A stretch of 64,000 nucleotides of DNA from NCBI RefSeq assembly GCF_021347895.1, contig NC_067135.1, forward strand, positions 23,757,847-23,821,846, in the 5' to 3' direction. The DNA is from Acanthochromis polyacanthus. Its lineage: Eukaryota; Chordata; Actinopteri; Pomacentridae. A program made the translations under genes and the position numbers. This document shows positions 12,501 through 27,500 of the stretch, piece by piece. Positions within the stretch are counted from its first letter, which is position 1. Each line of letters opens with the position of its first letter. A model generated the notes under the pieces. It did not search any database, was not told the origin of the DNA, and saw nothing but the letters and a program-made list of their open reading frames with translations.

Positions 12501-15500
12501 AGAAATCTTCTATTTTTGCATATTTCTCACACTTAAACGTTCCAGATTATCAAACTAGTGTTTATATTTATTGAATATCAGATAGAGATAACCCATAAAA
12601 CACAAAATGCAGTTTTTAAATGATGATTTATTGAAGATTTGTTGAAAACCTGCATCACTAAAACTAATTGCCCCCCTTGCACAGTTGCAGTACAAATTGG
12701 CATTGAAGCAGTCCAAAGAAGGGGATGTTAAATGCAGGTATTCGGATTCAGTCACAGCAAAGCCTTTTGAGTGTGTTTTACTGTCGTCCAATAAACGTCA
12801 TATCGGAATGTGAAGGCGATGGAACACGCTGTACATACTTTACTGTGTGAGTAACACTTCAGACGTGTACACTGGACTGTAAAAGTGCACATCATCAACT
12901 TCATCTTCCTGATTAGTTACTGCTCCAGCCTCGTGTTTCAACTCCAAAAATGTCGCCGTATTAAGTCACAAAGTATTTCAGACTCAAACGCCATTTGTGC
13001 CCATTTGTCCCAATTAAAAAAAAATGTAATTCAACAACATTCATCAACAAGTTTAAAGAAATGAGGAGACTTTGGTGGGAAATTTAGATTTGTTTGATTT
13101 CACACCCTATATTTAAAGTAAAAAACGTCACAATCACAGCATCGTTGTTGTTCGACTTGCTTTGAATGTCTCTTTTCTGTAATTTTACCAGTTTGGAATT
13201 TAGCAAAACATAGAAAATCCAAATGAAAATCAGTGAAAATAATCTTTAGATGCTGTTCTAGACTGCGTATGTAGCTGTTAATAAGGCTGTTAACAGCAGA
13301 ACAATACTGCTTCACCACAATAATGTCGTGTTATCATTTTTAATACGATGTGCATCACGTAGAGTAGAATAGAAATACTTTATTAATCCCAAAGAGGAAA
13401 TTTGGTCTTTGCAGCAGAAAGAGTTCAGTTCCAACCACAATAAATACAGATAAAGAAAAATATGCATAATGTATCCTCTAAGTTTAAAAAAGATGAACAT
13501 GTGCTATTTTATATTAATTCTATTCATTTTATATTAATAAATATTATTAACTCAGACTGGGATGCTTGGAAAAACCATTTGTGCCCATTTATCTAACAAA
13601 CTGCTGCCAGAAAGAGCAAGTTAAGCTTCATTCTACTGGTGGACTTTCATATTTTTAGCTTTTCAGTTAAGAATGTAGTACAAAAACAACATTCATCAGT
13701 AAGTTTAAAGAAATGGGGGGGATTTGGTGGAAAGTTTGATTTGTTGTTCTTCAATGTGCTTTAAATGCTTTTTTTTCTGTAATTTTGCTTGTTTGTAATT
13801 GAGCAAATCCTACAAAATCCAAAAGTGGACAGATGATAATCATTAAATGCAGTTCTAGACTTAAAGCTGCTGTCCGGAGTTTCCGTTTGTTTTCAATTTA
13901 TGTATCATTTTTTAACAAAGCTTAAATGTGTTAGTCTAGTTCGATACTATAATATAAAGTTAGTATAACGCGATATGAAAATTTATTCCTGAGCTCCGCC
14001 TTCCTCTCATAGACCCCCATGTTATTCCAAAAAGCGCCGGTTGCTGCCGACCAATCAAGTTCGAGCTTCAGCTTTGTCATGCTGTCAATCAACGGTTAAG
14101 CGCACAGCAAGCAAGCCCATGCAGAGGTGGGCGAGCTACGCACTACGCAACCGCGAGCACATTTGTTTTGCTTGTGAAGGAGAGAGCATCAGGGATCAGC
14201 AACTTCCAGAAAAGTTACCAATCCCACGGCTTGTCAGGCCAACAGACTGCAGGACGTTTTTTGGCTCGGGGTGCTCGCCTCGCTCCCCGACCACGGCCTC
14301 CATAGCCCGCCTGACGGCTTCGTCTAGATGCCCGACCTCTGGAGGAAGATGTTGGGGCGTCTGGAACTTACTCTTCGTCAGAGGAGTCATGCAATTCTGA
14401 ACTCTAGATAGAAATAAATAAACAATGTAACACATATACACGCGTAAATGCACTAAGTTTGATAAACGACGTCATCGAGAGGGATACACGAGTGTAATCA
14501 CATATTGAAACTTTACTCGTTCGTCCTAGCAGATTCATGTTATTTTGGTATTAGGACAAGTTAGACTCAATACAGCATTCTAACGTAATTCCTTTATTAT
14601 TTACTAAATGTACTAAATGTAGAAGAGGGGAAAACAGCAAAACAGGCGAGATGCTGCAGCACTCCGGGCACTCCTCTCATGTACTGCGCGCGTGCACAAA
14701 TAAAGGGGCGAAATCAGAGGGAGGGTGGGACCAACAATGTTTTGGGAGACGCTGCGATTCAAACTCCGGACAGCAGCTTTAACTATGATATACAATAATG
14801 TCTAATATCATCAGATTCAGTGAGATATCCATCACGTGTCATTTTATAGTATAAATTGTGCTTTTATCTTTGATATTTTAAGTACATTTCATAGTATTTT
14901 ATTCACACATGCAGGTCTTTAACTCATATTGGAATATTTTATGCTTTTATTTCACTAAAGGATTGACCTATAAACCACAGACGATGAAGCTCATCAGGAC
15001 ATTTCCTAATTCACATCATAATTATAGTTCATCACCGTTGTTACTTGAAGCGTAAAACAGATGATTTTTGCATCGAAGTGTTAAAATATCGCTTCACCTG
15101 CATCTGTTGTTTGTTCTTGCTAATCCAAACCACAGCTCAGTTGCTGCTGTTAGAGGAAATGTTTGCTGAAGCTTATTGGTGTGCTGCAGCTTCTCTTTAC
15201 CTTGAACTGCAGGTGACTTTATTTTCTCCTATCTCCAGTGAAATCACAGGTAGACGGCCGGTGTTTCCATTCCCTGCCTCCGGTGTCTTATCTCGATCTG
15301 ATTAGCCGCTAATAAACCTTCCCTCCATTGCAGATGGAGCGTGATGACTTACGAGGTCCCCGCCACCAATAAACACACGCCGATGGTGAAGGAGGACGAC
15401 GGCCTAGATTCTCCTCTACAGGTAAATGAACCGACTTCCAGGACGCCGTCTGCCCTGCGACAGATGGTGTCCATAAAAAGCCTTAGCATTCAGGCTCCCG

Positions 15501-18500
15501 AGAAATTATTTTGGGAAAACATCCGCTGAGAATCAATTGAACCTGGCAGGTGGAAGCCAAAGCAATCAGACCTCGGCCGCGGGGAGCGGTGCAGATATCG
15601 ACGGAGGACAGCTCTGTGTTGTGATTTCCAGCTGAGCTCTGCATCTCGGCTTCCGAAGGTGGTTAAAAAGTGAAAATCAGTTCACAGCCGCATAATCCAG
15701 CTCTTACCTCACAGTCACATGTTTGTTTTTGTTTGTTTTCCATGAGATGTCGTTGCTCCGCTTTCTCCAGTTTGACAACGTATTTTTTGAGCCCTGATAA
15801 ACTTTAATAAGAAAAGAAGTAGCTGCTGAAGGGTCTGCTGTTACAGGGTAGCATACACTGATCAGGCCTAACATTATGACCATCCGTCCATTATCTATAC
15901 ACAGATTAATAATCATTAGAGTGGTGGAGAGTCTATCCCAGCTAACAGTCTGCCACAGGACTACATATAGAGACAAACAATCACTCTCACATTCACACCT
16001 ACGGACAATTTAGAGTAATCCGTTAACCTCAGCATATTTTTGGACTTGTTTGATTATGTTTAGTTTTGTCGTTTCTTACTGTAGAATTGCGTTACTTTTT
16101 AACCGACAACTAAGTAAAGTAAAACCAGCCTTTCCTTACTTAGTTGTCGGCTAAAAAGTAACACTATTCTAAATGTTTTTGGACTGTTGGAGGAACCCAG
16201 AGAAAAACCCACGCATGCACAGGGAGAACATGGAAACTCCACGTAGAAAGATCCTGGGACGCGAACAGGGATCTTCTAGCTGTAAGATGACAGTGGTAAC
16301 CACCAAGTCACTGTGCATCCATATTATGACCACCTGCCTAATAATGTGTCGATTCCTGACCAGTCTAATGGACTCCACTAGACTCCCCTGAAGGTGTTCT
16401 GTGGTATCTGGACTCCACTAATAATATTAATAATAATGGATTAGATTTATATAGCGCTTTTCAAGGCACTCAAAGCGCTTCACGATGGATCCATTATTCA
16501 TTCACTCACACATTCTCGCTCTGGTGGTGGTAAACTACATTTGCAGCCACAGCTGCCCTGGGGCAGACTGACGGAAGCGTGGCTGCCAATCCACGCCCAT
16601 CACCAACATTCACATGCATTCATACACCAGTGTGAGAGCAGCACTGGAGGCAAGGCGGGTAAAGTGTCACAACAGCACATGACTAGGACAGAGTGGGAAT
16701 TGAACCGCTGACCCTTCCATCATTGGACGACCCGCTGTACCACCTGAGCCACAGCCGCCCCAAATGACTTTAAAACTACTTGGGTAGGTGGTACGTGACA
16801 AAGTAACATCCACACGGATAGCAGGACTCAAGGTTTCCCAGCAGAACATTGCCCAAAGCATCACACTGCCTCCGCCGGCTTGCCTTCTTCCCATAGTGCA
16901 TCCTGGTGCCATGTTTTTAATAGAATGTCTCCGTAGTGGTACAGAGGATCATTTCCAGCAACCATCACTCCTGTGTTCTAATGCTACATTGTGTTAGCTA
17001 ATGGTGTTGAAAGGCTAACTGATGATTAGAAAACCCTTGTACAGTTATGTTAACACATGAATAAAAGTGTAAATTTTCATGGAAAACGTGAGATTGTCTG
17101 AAAGACCACAAACATTTGCATGATAGTCTATATAAATTGAACCACATGTACAGATTAAAGCTCTATTGACACATTCTGGTGTGTCAATAGAAAGTTTGGA
17201 TTGATTATTTAATTACGAATCAAATGCACATTGCCCTACAAAGTCATGTCAACAAAGTGTAAAGCCGATGCAGATTTCCTACAGTTAAAGGAGCCTTTCT
17301 CTGTGTTTCAGGTCCACATCACTCAGTATGCCGACTCCGTGGCCTCCCATCTTGCCAAAATCCTGGACTCGGACAAACACAGCGACGTCATTTCCTCCGC
17401 CAAGTACGTGACTTGAATTCCTTTAACAGCAAGATAAAGCAAAGTAGAAAGATAAATGTTAAGAGAAAGAGGAGCAGTGAGTGTCGGGTCAACAGGTATT
17501 GATTTTTTTTTTTGTTTGCTGAAGTGTATGAGTGAAGGAGTTGGATGAATCAGGGTTTCGGGGTCATCCTCGGTGCATTAGTAGTCGCCCTCTGGGAAAA
17601 GTTCACCATCCATCACGGAGCACTTACCTCCATCGTTCTGAGTGCGACGCCGATTGTCGTTCAGACATTTAAACACCTCCAACTGAAAGTGGATTTTCAC
17701 GGAAATGCTACACCAAGACAACGCGCCGTGGCTTGTATAAATGTGGGTCTTTGAAGGGTTTTGTCAGGTTTTGGTTTGCTAAGGGTCAAGAGAAACAATC
17801 ACAAATAGCATTAATTTAAAGATTCCATCAGCGTTTATTGAATAAACATGTTCACTACTTGGATGTCTTCACTTGGTGTCATAGAAATACAAAGATGCAT
17901 TGATGTACGTGCAGATTAGATTGAATTTTACCTCACATTAATATCAGTTACTGTTATAAATGTGTTAAGGAAGCATTAAGTAATCTAAGAGTTCTGTCAG
18001 ACTCTAATGGTTTGCTTTAAGCATTAACAATGAGCTGCTACTGACCTACATCAGACTGTAAAGACAGATGAGTTAGGCTAAACCTGAAGACGTCATACAT
18101 GTACCAACAACAAAATGACTTAAGAGCTAGCCTGGATGTTCTTGAGGTTAGAACTGACATTCTGCTGCTGTATGTCAGTTTTAAAGTCATAAATCTTGTT
18201 AGCTGGTAAAAAAATAACCTTCACGAACCCTAAAGATAACGGACAAGGTCAATAGAGGATACAAACGCATGTAAAGAGGCCTAAAGAACTAGATAACCAG
18301 CGGGAAGGCTAAAGTTCAACGAAAAAATGTACGTCATAGGTATATTATTTTTGCTTTGTGATCACAATATGGAATGTTTTTGTCCCTTTGCATTTGTAGA
18401 GCCTAGTTAAATACAATGTTGGAAGGTTACACTTTGTGGTACCACGAAGTGTAACCTCCTATCATCGTGTTAAATTGTATTTAACTGCTAAGGTGTAGCT

Positions 18501-21500
18501 ACCAAATTTAGATGGAACCTGGAAATGAAAAAACTCAAGCAAATGTCTCCATTTTCTGTATAATTAATACGAAATTGCATGTTTTAGTCATAGAAAACCT
18601 CAGTGGACCCTATAAAAACTGCAAACCTGTACCTAACTAATGGTGCAGATTGTGCTATTCAACGCATTTTCTAGGTCTTTTGTGACCAAAGCTTTGTAGG
18701 ATGTAAGTTTCATCATCCTCCCAAGTCCACAAGAGCTCAGTAGTAGTGCAAAATATGCACATTCTCCACATGTATAAAAGGATCCTCCAAGAGGACTAGA
18801 AGGGAGGAAAATAGCAGCTGCATGTCCATAGTGTTGGTAAATGTCAGGGATAATTGACAAAGCACAACAGAAACTGACACTCACTGGTGTGTATCTGCTG
18901 CCGGTGATGTTTGCAGGAGAATAAAAGTCCCTCAGCGTGATTCGTATCATCTTTCATAGGAACTTTAAATAAAGACACCTGGCTGTTCTGCACATTGTGC
19001 TCTCCAGGCGAGATGTGTTTGCGTTAGCTGGGTTATTCCGTGTCAACTCAGATTACGGGAAGTCAGTCGCTGGACCATCTCAGAATCTGTTGACACTTTT
19101 TATCCCCCCGCCTCCACGAAGTGGAAAAGGGGGATATAGGTTTGGCGTCCGTCCGTCCGTCCGACATGAAGGGGACAGCTTTTCTCGGAAACTATTACAG
19201 CTAGGATTACGAAATTTAGTGTGTAGCTTCACACAATGGACACCTTGATCAAGTTCGAAAATGAGACCTGTGCGATAATATTTAACAGAGTTATGGCCCT
19301 TTATCACTATTTTGGATATAGACTCATAGACATGTGGCGGGGGATATTGATGACTATGTCTTCTTGTTAGGAATGATCTTTGGCATCTCAAACTGATATT
19401 TGTCCATTTTTTAAATTTAGCTGAAATACCAACATTTTCGGCATTTTTCACCCAATGGAAATTTTCCATAAATCTCTTGCTAGTTGGAATTTTAACAAAA
19501 TGCCACTTTCACATGTCCATATCTCTTGAAGTTTATGTCCTGGAGTCTTCAGATTTTCAGGAGATGTTCAGAAGTTTCTGGTGAATGGAGAGAATGCATC
19601 TCAGTTTTGTGCTCACCTCTCAGATTCAAGATTTGTTCAGTAATCGCAAATAAAGTAGATTGTCTCTAAGACATTTGATCTATTGTTATTGTGAGAATAA
19701 TGTCTGAATGATTTTACCAATGCTTAGAAAGCTTTCATACGTTAGTAGAAATGGGAGTTATGTATGGACAGTCAACGTTGACACAGGTAAAAAATAAAAA
19801 TAAAAAAGACATTAATTTCCAAATGGCCAGATGAACTACTTGAGTCATGGGTAGGTTGATGAACAGTAATATTAACAGTAATAGTAAGAGATGGAAGTAA
19901 CATCTACTTGTGTGCAAAGTTTCAATATCCTTTCATGTTGTTTTCATGCTAAAATTCATCTGTTTAAACAAATAATTCAAAAATGTTGGAACTTCTAGAC
20001 ATCTCTTAAAAATCTGAAGACTCCAGGATGTAAACTTGAAGATACATGGACATCTGAAAGTGGCATCTCGTTCAATGTCCAACTATTGAGAGATTTATTG
20101 AAACTTTCTATTGGAAAAAATTATGAAAATGTTGGAAAATCAGCTAGAAAATGGGCAGATGTCAGTTTGAGATACCAAAGGTCATTCCTACGAAGTTTCA
20201 ACAGATTCTGAGATGGTCCAGCCACCACCTTTGTTGAGCAGACATGGAATGAGACAGCTAGCTAGTATACTGTAGACTGTGTAAATTGGACCACTGATGC
20301 TAATGTGCTCCTTGTTTTACATTAGATTTTTACATTTTCATGCTTCTAAAGAATATTTAAACAAAAGGTGGACATCAAAGTATTTTTCTTTAATTTGGCA
20401 TTATATAATTTGCTCCAATATTATTCCAATATCCTTCTTTTGTGTCCTGATTTTTAATGTCTATCTCCCTTTATGACTGCAACAATGGGAAATATCTCAC
20501 CAATAATTGAATTTATTTATTTTTTGCTTTGTCCACAGTTTTTTGGTGCATTTTTCTTTCCATTAACAGTATAAAACAGATTTTTACATTTTCATGCTTC
20601 AAAAGAATATTTAAACTAAACATTTAAACAGGAAGGTGGAAATTACAGAATTATTTTTTTATTTAGCATTAAATATTATTCCAATGTCCTTATTTTATGT
20701 TAGAATTATTATTGTATATAACAGTGTTGATCTCCTTTTATCACTGCAAAAATAGGAGATATCTCACCAATAATTGCGTTTTCCTTGCTTTATCTACAAT
20801 TTTTTTTTGTGCATTATATTTGCAGTATAAATCACTGCAAACCAGTTGTTCTTTCATTTAATAATAAGTACTAGATAAGGTGCACTTTGCCTGCAGCTGC
20901 TGAGAAGAAAACATACGGATTGAACAGTCCCACCTTCCAGGATATTTAACACAACAGCCTTTCCAAACACCTGCATATTCATCTTAAAATGGTGCAGTGA
21001 AACATCTGTAATGTACAGGAATTAATCAGGACATTGTAGAGAAGCAATGTTCATTTTCCAGCATCCAATATTAGCAAAAAGCTGGAGGACCGTGTGAGTT
21101 TGGAGAAAAACCTCCCGCTGAGTCACGCAGCAGCTGTGAGTAAATAGTGTCTGTGTGGAGGCTGACAGGCAGGTAGGCGGCAATGAAACCGTTTGTAATC
21201 TGCAGCACGGTGAATCACCAAATCCACAACATGCTAACCGCATAGCGCGCTGGGTTCTGGGTGTTAATCACGTTTAACCCTCTCGCCCGTCCAGGTTCCT
21301 GTGTGGGACGGTGAATGACTTCGTGGCGGAGGTGGGGAAGGCGTACGAGAGAGCCACGGAGAACAAGGAGGAGGCCGATGCCATGGCAAAGAAGGTAAAA
21401 GGGTTTTTGTGTGCGGCCGTTATGTAAGGGGTTGTGTAACAGCAACTAGTGGGCAAGTGTAGGTGTGTGTATATTATGGAGAAAGTGTGAAATATAGTTG

Positions 21501-24500
21501 AAGGTTCAGTGTTACCACTCCCTCCAAGCTTTGTGTCCTTCCAGTGCACTCTGAAAAAGAGTTTGAAAGGGACGTTGAAGCTGGAAGGCTGAGTGTTGGA
21601 GATGAAAAAGTGGGTCAAAGTCACCTCTCCCTTCTTCTAAAAGACCTTCAGCTGTTATTCTCTTCAACATATCTGGACTTTCTTGGTCTAAAACCTCCAT
21701 CAGAGGTAACGGGCATCATGACAGTGTTCATCAACGTTTGGACATCCTGTGACACTCTTGCTGCATAAAATGAAGCGATGGGGTTCAGCTGCTTCAGTCG
21801 ACATGTTGTTTTAATGCAGAACAATGAGGAACAAAACCACTTTTGAGGATAAATGCTGGTAGAAATCTGTCTAACATGCATTAATATATCTATTTTATAA
21901 GCTGATTCTGTCTGGCATCTGCACAATAAAGGTGTTAAACTTCATATGTGTGAACATGATGCTGTATTAAAGTGCATTTAGGTCAGACTTCTGGCGCAGC
22001 ATACCTGCATGCATGTCATCTCTTCATATTCCAGCCTTCAGTTATCGTGTTGATTTCATACCTTTACTGTCACGTTGTGATGTTGTGATCATGTTGTATG
22101 CAAACATGAGAAGAGTCTAAAATAATAAATGAGGCTGTTACTGAGGTGGATCGAAGGCACAGAAGTGCAGCTGTTCATTATTAATTGAACATATTTTGTT
22201 TTCTAGATAAACAAAATGTTTCTCGCAGCAACGACATTTTTTCACTGATGTCCTTATTCTCAGTGCATTTCCTGATTAACAGGAATTATTGAGAACTAAA
22301 AGCTAAATCTGTTGGTTTATTTTCTAATTGTTTGCTCTGACTAATATGTCTAGAGTGTTGGCCTGAAGCCTGACAGGGAATGCACTGCAGGGTGGGCATT
22401 ATATTTGTATGTTTTGGTAGTTTTTTGCGAACGAAAACTTATTGTGATGCATTAACACACACTTTTATCCAACACAGGCTATGTTAATAATAAGCTTAAA
22501 TGTGTTAATGGTGTTGGGTGGTTGCTCGACCATCTCAGAATCTGCTGAAAGTTTTTCAGAATGATCTTTGCTTTAAAACTGACATCTGCCCATTTTTAGC
22601 TAAAATTCCATCGTTTTCACCCAGTGGAAAATTTCGATAAATCTCTTGTGAGTTGGAAATTGAATGAGTTGCCACTTTCAGACATCCACTCCTCTTTAAG
22701 ATTACATTCTTGAGTCTTCAGGAGATGTTCAGAAATTCCAACATTTATGCAGTTTTCACCCATTGGTGAATGGTTCCAACCTTTGTTATTGAAGAAGGCC
22801 TCAAATTCCTCAATGTGTTGAATGATTTGTTTAAATAGGTGAAATATTTCAGCATGAAAACATGGGAGGTTATTGAAACTTTGCACACAAGTAGATGTTA
22901 CTTCCATCTCTTACTTTCCCAAATTTCATCAACCTACCCATGATTCAAGACGTCCATCTGGCCGTTTGGATACGAATGACTTTTTTACCTGTGTCAAAGT
23001 TGACTGTCCATAACTCCCATTTTTACGAACATAAGAAAGCTTTCTAAGCATCAGTAAAGTCATTCAGACAGTTTTCTCACAATAACACTGATCAAATAGA
23101 TCCTATGTCTTAGAGACAATTTATTTTATTTGTGATTTTTGAACAAATCCTGAATCTGAGAGGTCTTAAGCACAAAACTGAGGCTTATTTGCCAGAATTT
23201 CCTGCTTTCTCCCCAATGGACATTTTCAATAAATCTCTTACGAGTTAGAAATTGACCAAGATACTGCTTTCAGACGTCCATATCTCTTCAAGTTTACATC
23301 CTGGAGTCTTCAGGAGATGTTCAGAAGTTCCAACCTTTCTCATTGAAGAAATCTGAAGAAATCTTGAAGAATGCTTTGCCTTAAGTCAATGAGTTGAATT
23401 ATTTGATTAAATAGATGAAATATTTCCGCATGAAGACAGCATGGAAGGTAATTGAAACTTGACACACAAATAGATGTTACTTCCATCTCTTAGTTCAAAA
23501 CTTCATCAACCTACCCAGGATTTAAGACATCCATCCTGCTGTTTAGAAATTAGTGGGTCTTAAACAAAAAACTGAGGCGTTTTGCTAGAACTTGCTGTTT
23601 TCTCCCCAATGGAAAGTTTCAATAAATCTCTCATTAGCTGGAAGTTGACTGAGATGCTGCTTTCAGATGTCCATATCTCTTGAAGTTTATGTCCTGGAGT
23701 CTTCAGATTTTCAGGGGATGTTTGTACTTTCCAGATAATGGAGAGAGAAAAAAGGGAAAAACTGGACACTAAGAGGTCATAATCTAAATGTTTCAGTAAA
23801 AATTTGAAACTACAAATAAAACCATGCTCATGGGCGACAGTGTAACTCTTTTGTGAGATATTTTCCTAAAAAAAGTTGATGTTTTCAGTCAGCAGAGTTG
23901 CCTCGAGTCTCCACCAAACCTTCCTATCAGCGTTTTAAGCTCTTTCACGCTAACTCGTCCTCTTTTGATGCCTGACTGGAAACTTGGCCGTCACTTCGCT
24001 AGATGAAAGTCGTGTACAAATGAAAGCGTTTACTGATCTGCTGTAGCCTCAGACAGTTTCAGAAGTCCTGCCCAGCATTGATGCGTCTCCAGATTTACAT
24101 TCGTGTGATTCTGAAGTGAGCCATTCAGCGATATGAGCAGTAAAACTCTCCTCTGTCTGCTTCTTCCTCTCCAGTGTGCGCTGCTGAACGAGAAGCTCGA
24201 TTCCCTCGTAAAGGCCTTGAGTGAGGAAGCCGAAGCTCAGGTAATAACGGCTGATTGAAAACACTAAATAACCCGACAATTTGTGAGTGTTTTGCACCAA
24301 AAGTAGATTTGAAAAGGCTTAAAAGAAAACCTATTGGTTGGGATCCATCTAAAGGATCACAGTATAGACCTGAAGGCTGAATTAAAGGAACAGATTTTTA
24401 CATTTTCATGCTTCCAAAAAAATATTTAAACTAAACGTCTAAACAAGAAGGTGAAAATCACAGTATTGTTTTTTTTTATCTAGGATTACTTTGTTTTTCT

Positions 24501-27500
24501 TTAAACTTCTGTCATGTTGGCATCATATCAGGATGTTTAAATCAGTTGAGGTAATATGTGAGGTATTTTATCAATGATTGCTTCTTTTTTTGCTTTCTGC
24601 TAAATGTTTTGGTGCATTTTTCATTTTATTTATAGTATAAATCCCTACAAAACAGGGTTTTACATTTTAATGCTTCTAAAGAATATTTAAACTAAACATC
24701 TAAACAAGTGGAAATCAGTGTTGTTTTTTTTTTAATTTAGCGTCTTTTATTTGTCTTTTAGCTTTTATCATGTTGGAATTGTAAAAGGATGTTTAAATAA
24801 GTTAGAAAAATGAGAGAGATCTCACCAAGAATTGCTTTTATTTTTTTGCTTTATCCACAGTTTTTCTGGTGTATTTTTCATTTTATTTACAGTGTAAATC
24901 CCTACAAAAACAGATTTTTACATTTTAATGCTTCCAAAGAATACTTAAACTAAACATCTAGACAAGAAGGTGGAAATGACAGTAATTTTATTGATTTAGT
25001 CTGAAATATTTTTCTCCAATATTATTCCAATGTCTTTCTTTTATGTCCTGTTTATTATTTATTATATACAGTGTTGATCTCCTTTTACCACTGCAAAATC
25101 ATTGCCTCTTTTTTTGCTTTCTACACAGTTTTTCTGATGTATTTTTCATTTTATTTACATTATAAATCCCTGCAAAACTGATTTTTCCATTTTAAGCCCA
25201 CTGAAGAATATGTAAACTAAACATCTAAAGAAGAAGGTGGAAATTATAGTAATTTTTGGGATTTGGTGTTAAATCATTTGCTCTAATATTGTTCCAATCT
25301 GCTTATTTTATGTTATGATTATTAATGTATATTATATGGAGTGTTGATCTCTGCAAAAATGTGAGTTATGTCACCAATAAGTGCATGTTTTTGTTTGCTT
25401 TATTCACACTTTTTCATTATGTTCACAGCATAAATCCCTGTAAAGCAGTCATTCTGTTGTATAATAAGTAATAGATTAGACGTGCTTGATTTATTTATAC
25501 TCTATCATGTTTCTAACTCCAGAGCTTTTTAAACCACCTTGTTCAACTGGATCCTTTTCAGTGAAAACAGCGACTTTACACACATTTTAAGTTTCCTCCT
25601 GGGAGCTTAAAGAAACAAAGCGTCATTTAGCTTTTTGTGTCAGAGCTCCCTGTGGAGTCTTTGTTCACGTTTTGATGTCGGAGCTTTAAAGAGAAATACG
25701 CTGCCTTCAAACTGTCAGCATGATTTCAGCCTCCTGCTCCATGAAACAGGATTTTTAGCTTTGAATCAAATGTATATTTCATATTTGATGAATAAAAAAT
25801 GGAAATCTTTCAAGTGAATATTAACTGCTTCCTCTGGAAACAAGGAGGAGACACGAGACACGGCACGAATAGTAAAAATCTGTGAATGAGGAGACGCTTT
25901 CTGGTTAAAAACTGCTGCTTTGGTGGTCCTGTGTGTGTGAATTAGAAAAATTAATTAAAATAAAGTAAATGTAAATCAATACAATAAATAAAATGAAATA
26001 TAAATACATTAAAATAAAGAAAAATCAATGATTTAAAATAAAGTAAATATAACTACAATAACAAAAATTAAAACAGGTATTTTAAAAAATAAATATAAAT
26101 CAATGAATTTAAATCAAGTAAATATATAAAACTACAATAACTAAAATTAAGCCATAAATGCGTTAAAAATAAATCAATTAAAATCAATAAATGTAAATAA
26201 AATTGATCTAAATAAATACAGTAACAAAACTTAAAATGTGAATATATTAAAAATAAATAAAAATCAATAAAGTCAATTAAAGTCAATATAAATAGAATAA
26301 AAATATGAATACATCAAAAAATAATAAATAAAAATCAGTAGTTGAAAATAAAGTTAATATGAATAAGTAATACAAATGCATTATAAATTAATAAATAAAA
26401 ATCAATAGATTAAAATAAAGTAAATATGCATGAATACGATGACCAAATAAATATAAATACATTAAAACATTAAAGATTAAAATCACTAAATTAAAATAAA
26501 ATAAATATAAATAAATACAATACCTAAAAGAAAAATAGAAATGCATTAAAAATAAATAAAAAGGACTAAAATTAATAAATAAAAAATACATTAAAAATTC
26601 TGTGCCGCAAAGCAACGTTAAGACGTCATAAATTAAGACATAAAGAAAATTAAACATCTTTATTTGACAGAAAAATCAAAATCAGCTACATTTTCCAAGT
26701 GCCTCAGTACTGGACACAAAAATGTTAAAATGTATGCTGTTGATACTTTTCTTTAATAAATGAGACGAAAACTGTTAGTTTTTGGTTGATTGAAAAATGA
26801 GACGGGTTGAATAAACTAATATTAATCATCATGAAATAGAATAGATGTTGAAGGGAATCGGGGTTCCACCTGGATTCTACAAAATGTCTTTCAAAAGGAG
26901 TGCAGCAGAATGTATTTATAGGTTTTGTCTGTGCTGGTCCAGGTGGTGCCCGCGGGTTCGGTTCCCAGCCAAGAGAGCGGCGGTTCGAGCCCCGGGGAGA
27001 GCGGCGGCGAGTCGGGCTCTGAGGGTAAAACGTACCGGTCCAAGGAGCAGCTGATGCTCCGAGCCAACAGCCTGAAGAAAGCCCTGAGGCAGATCATCGA
27101 GCAGGCCGAGAAAGGTAGGAACCGCTCCGTCTGTCAGAACGTTCTGAGCACGCTCAGTGCGGCCCGCTGACGCTCCGTGGTCGTTTCAGTGGTGGACGAA
27201 CAGAACCGACACACGCAGGTCCAGAGGATGTCGTCGTCGTCCTCCATCAAACGGGAAAACAGCGAGGAGCTGAAGGACGCCGAGCCACGTAAGACTCTTT
27301 GATCAGAGGGTTTGTTTGTCGTTGAACTTGAAGGAAACTCGACTTTATCTCGTGGTTTCTTTCAGGTCCGGGGGGTTTGAGTCCGACGTCCCCCATCGTC
27401 CTGGAGAAGCCAGAGAGCCTCCAGACGGTGACCTTCAGTGAGGACTCGGTGTAAGTCTGAGGCTTTCCTGCTGCCGCTGTGTCGTAATACATTCGTATTA

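Larger units (their letters stand above)
15858..16915 (-). mobile_element. Tc1-like transposon remnant split by two SINE insertions
   Basis: Three pieces, 15858-15884, 16323-16431 and 16762-16915, read as one minus-strand Tc1-like element. ATCAGGCCTAACATTATGAC is its end, and the last piece encodes [16 protein letters not shown] of the transposase. It is interrupted at 15885-16322 and 16432-16761. Confidence 0.65.

Noticed and set aside
17545..17754. Open frame of 69 residues in DGK intron 12
   Set aside because: No recognisable domain, no splice context, short; likely chance.
26388..26657. Hydrophobic minus-strand frame resembling membrane protein
   Set aside because: Leu/Phe/Tyr-rich only because it is antisense to the A-rich array.
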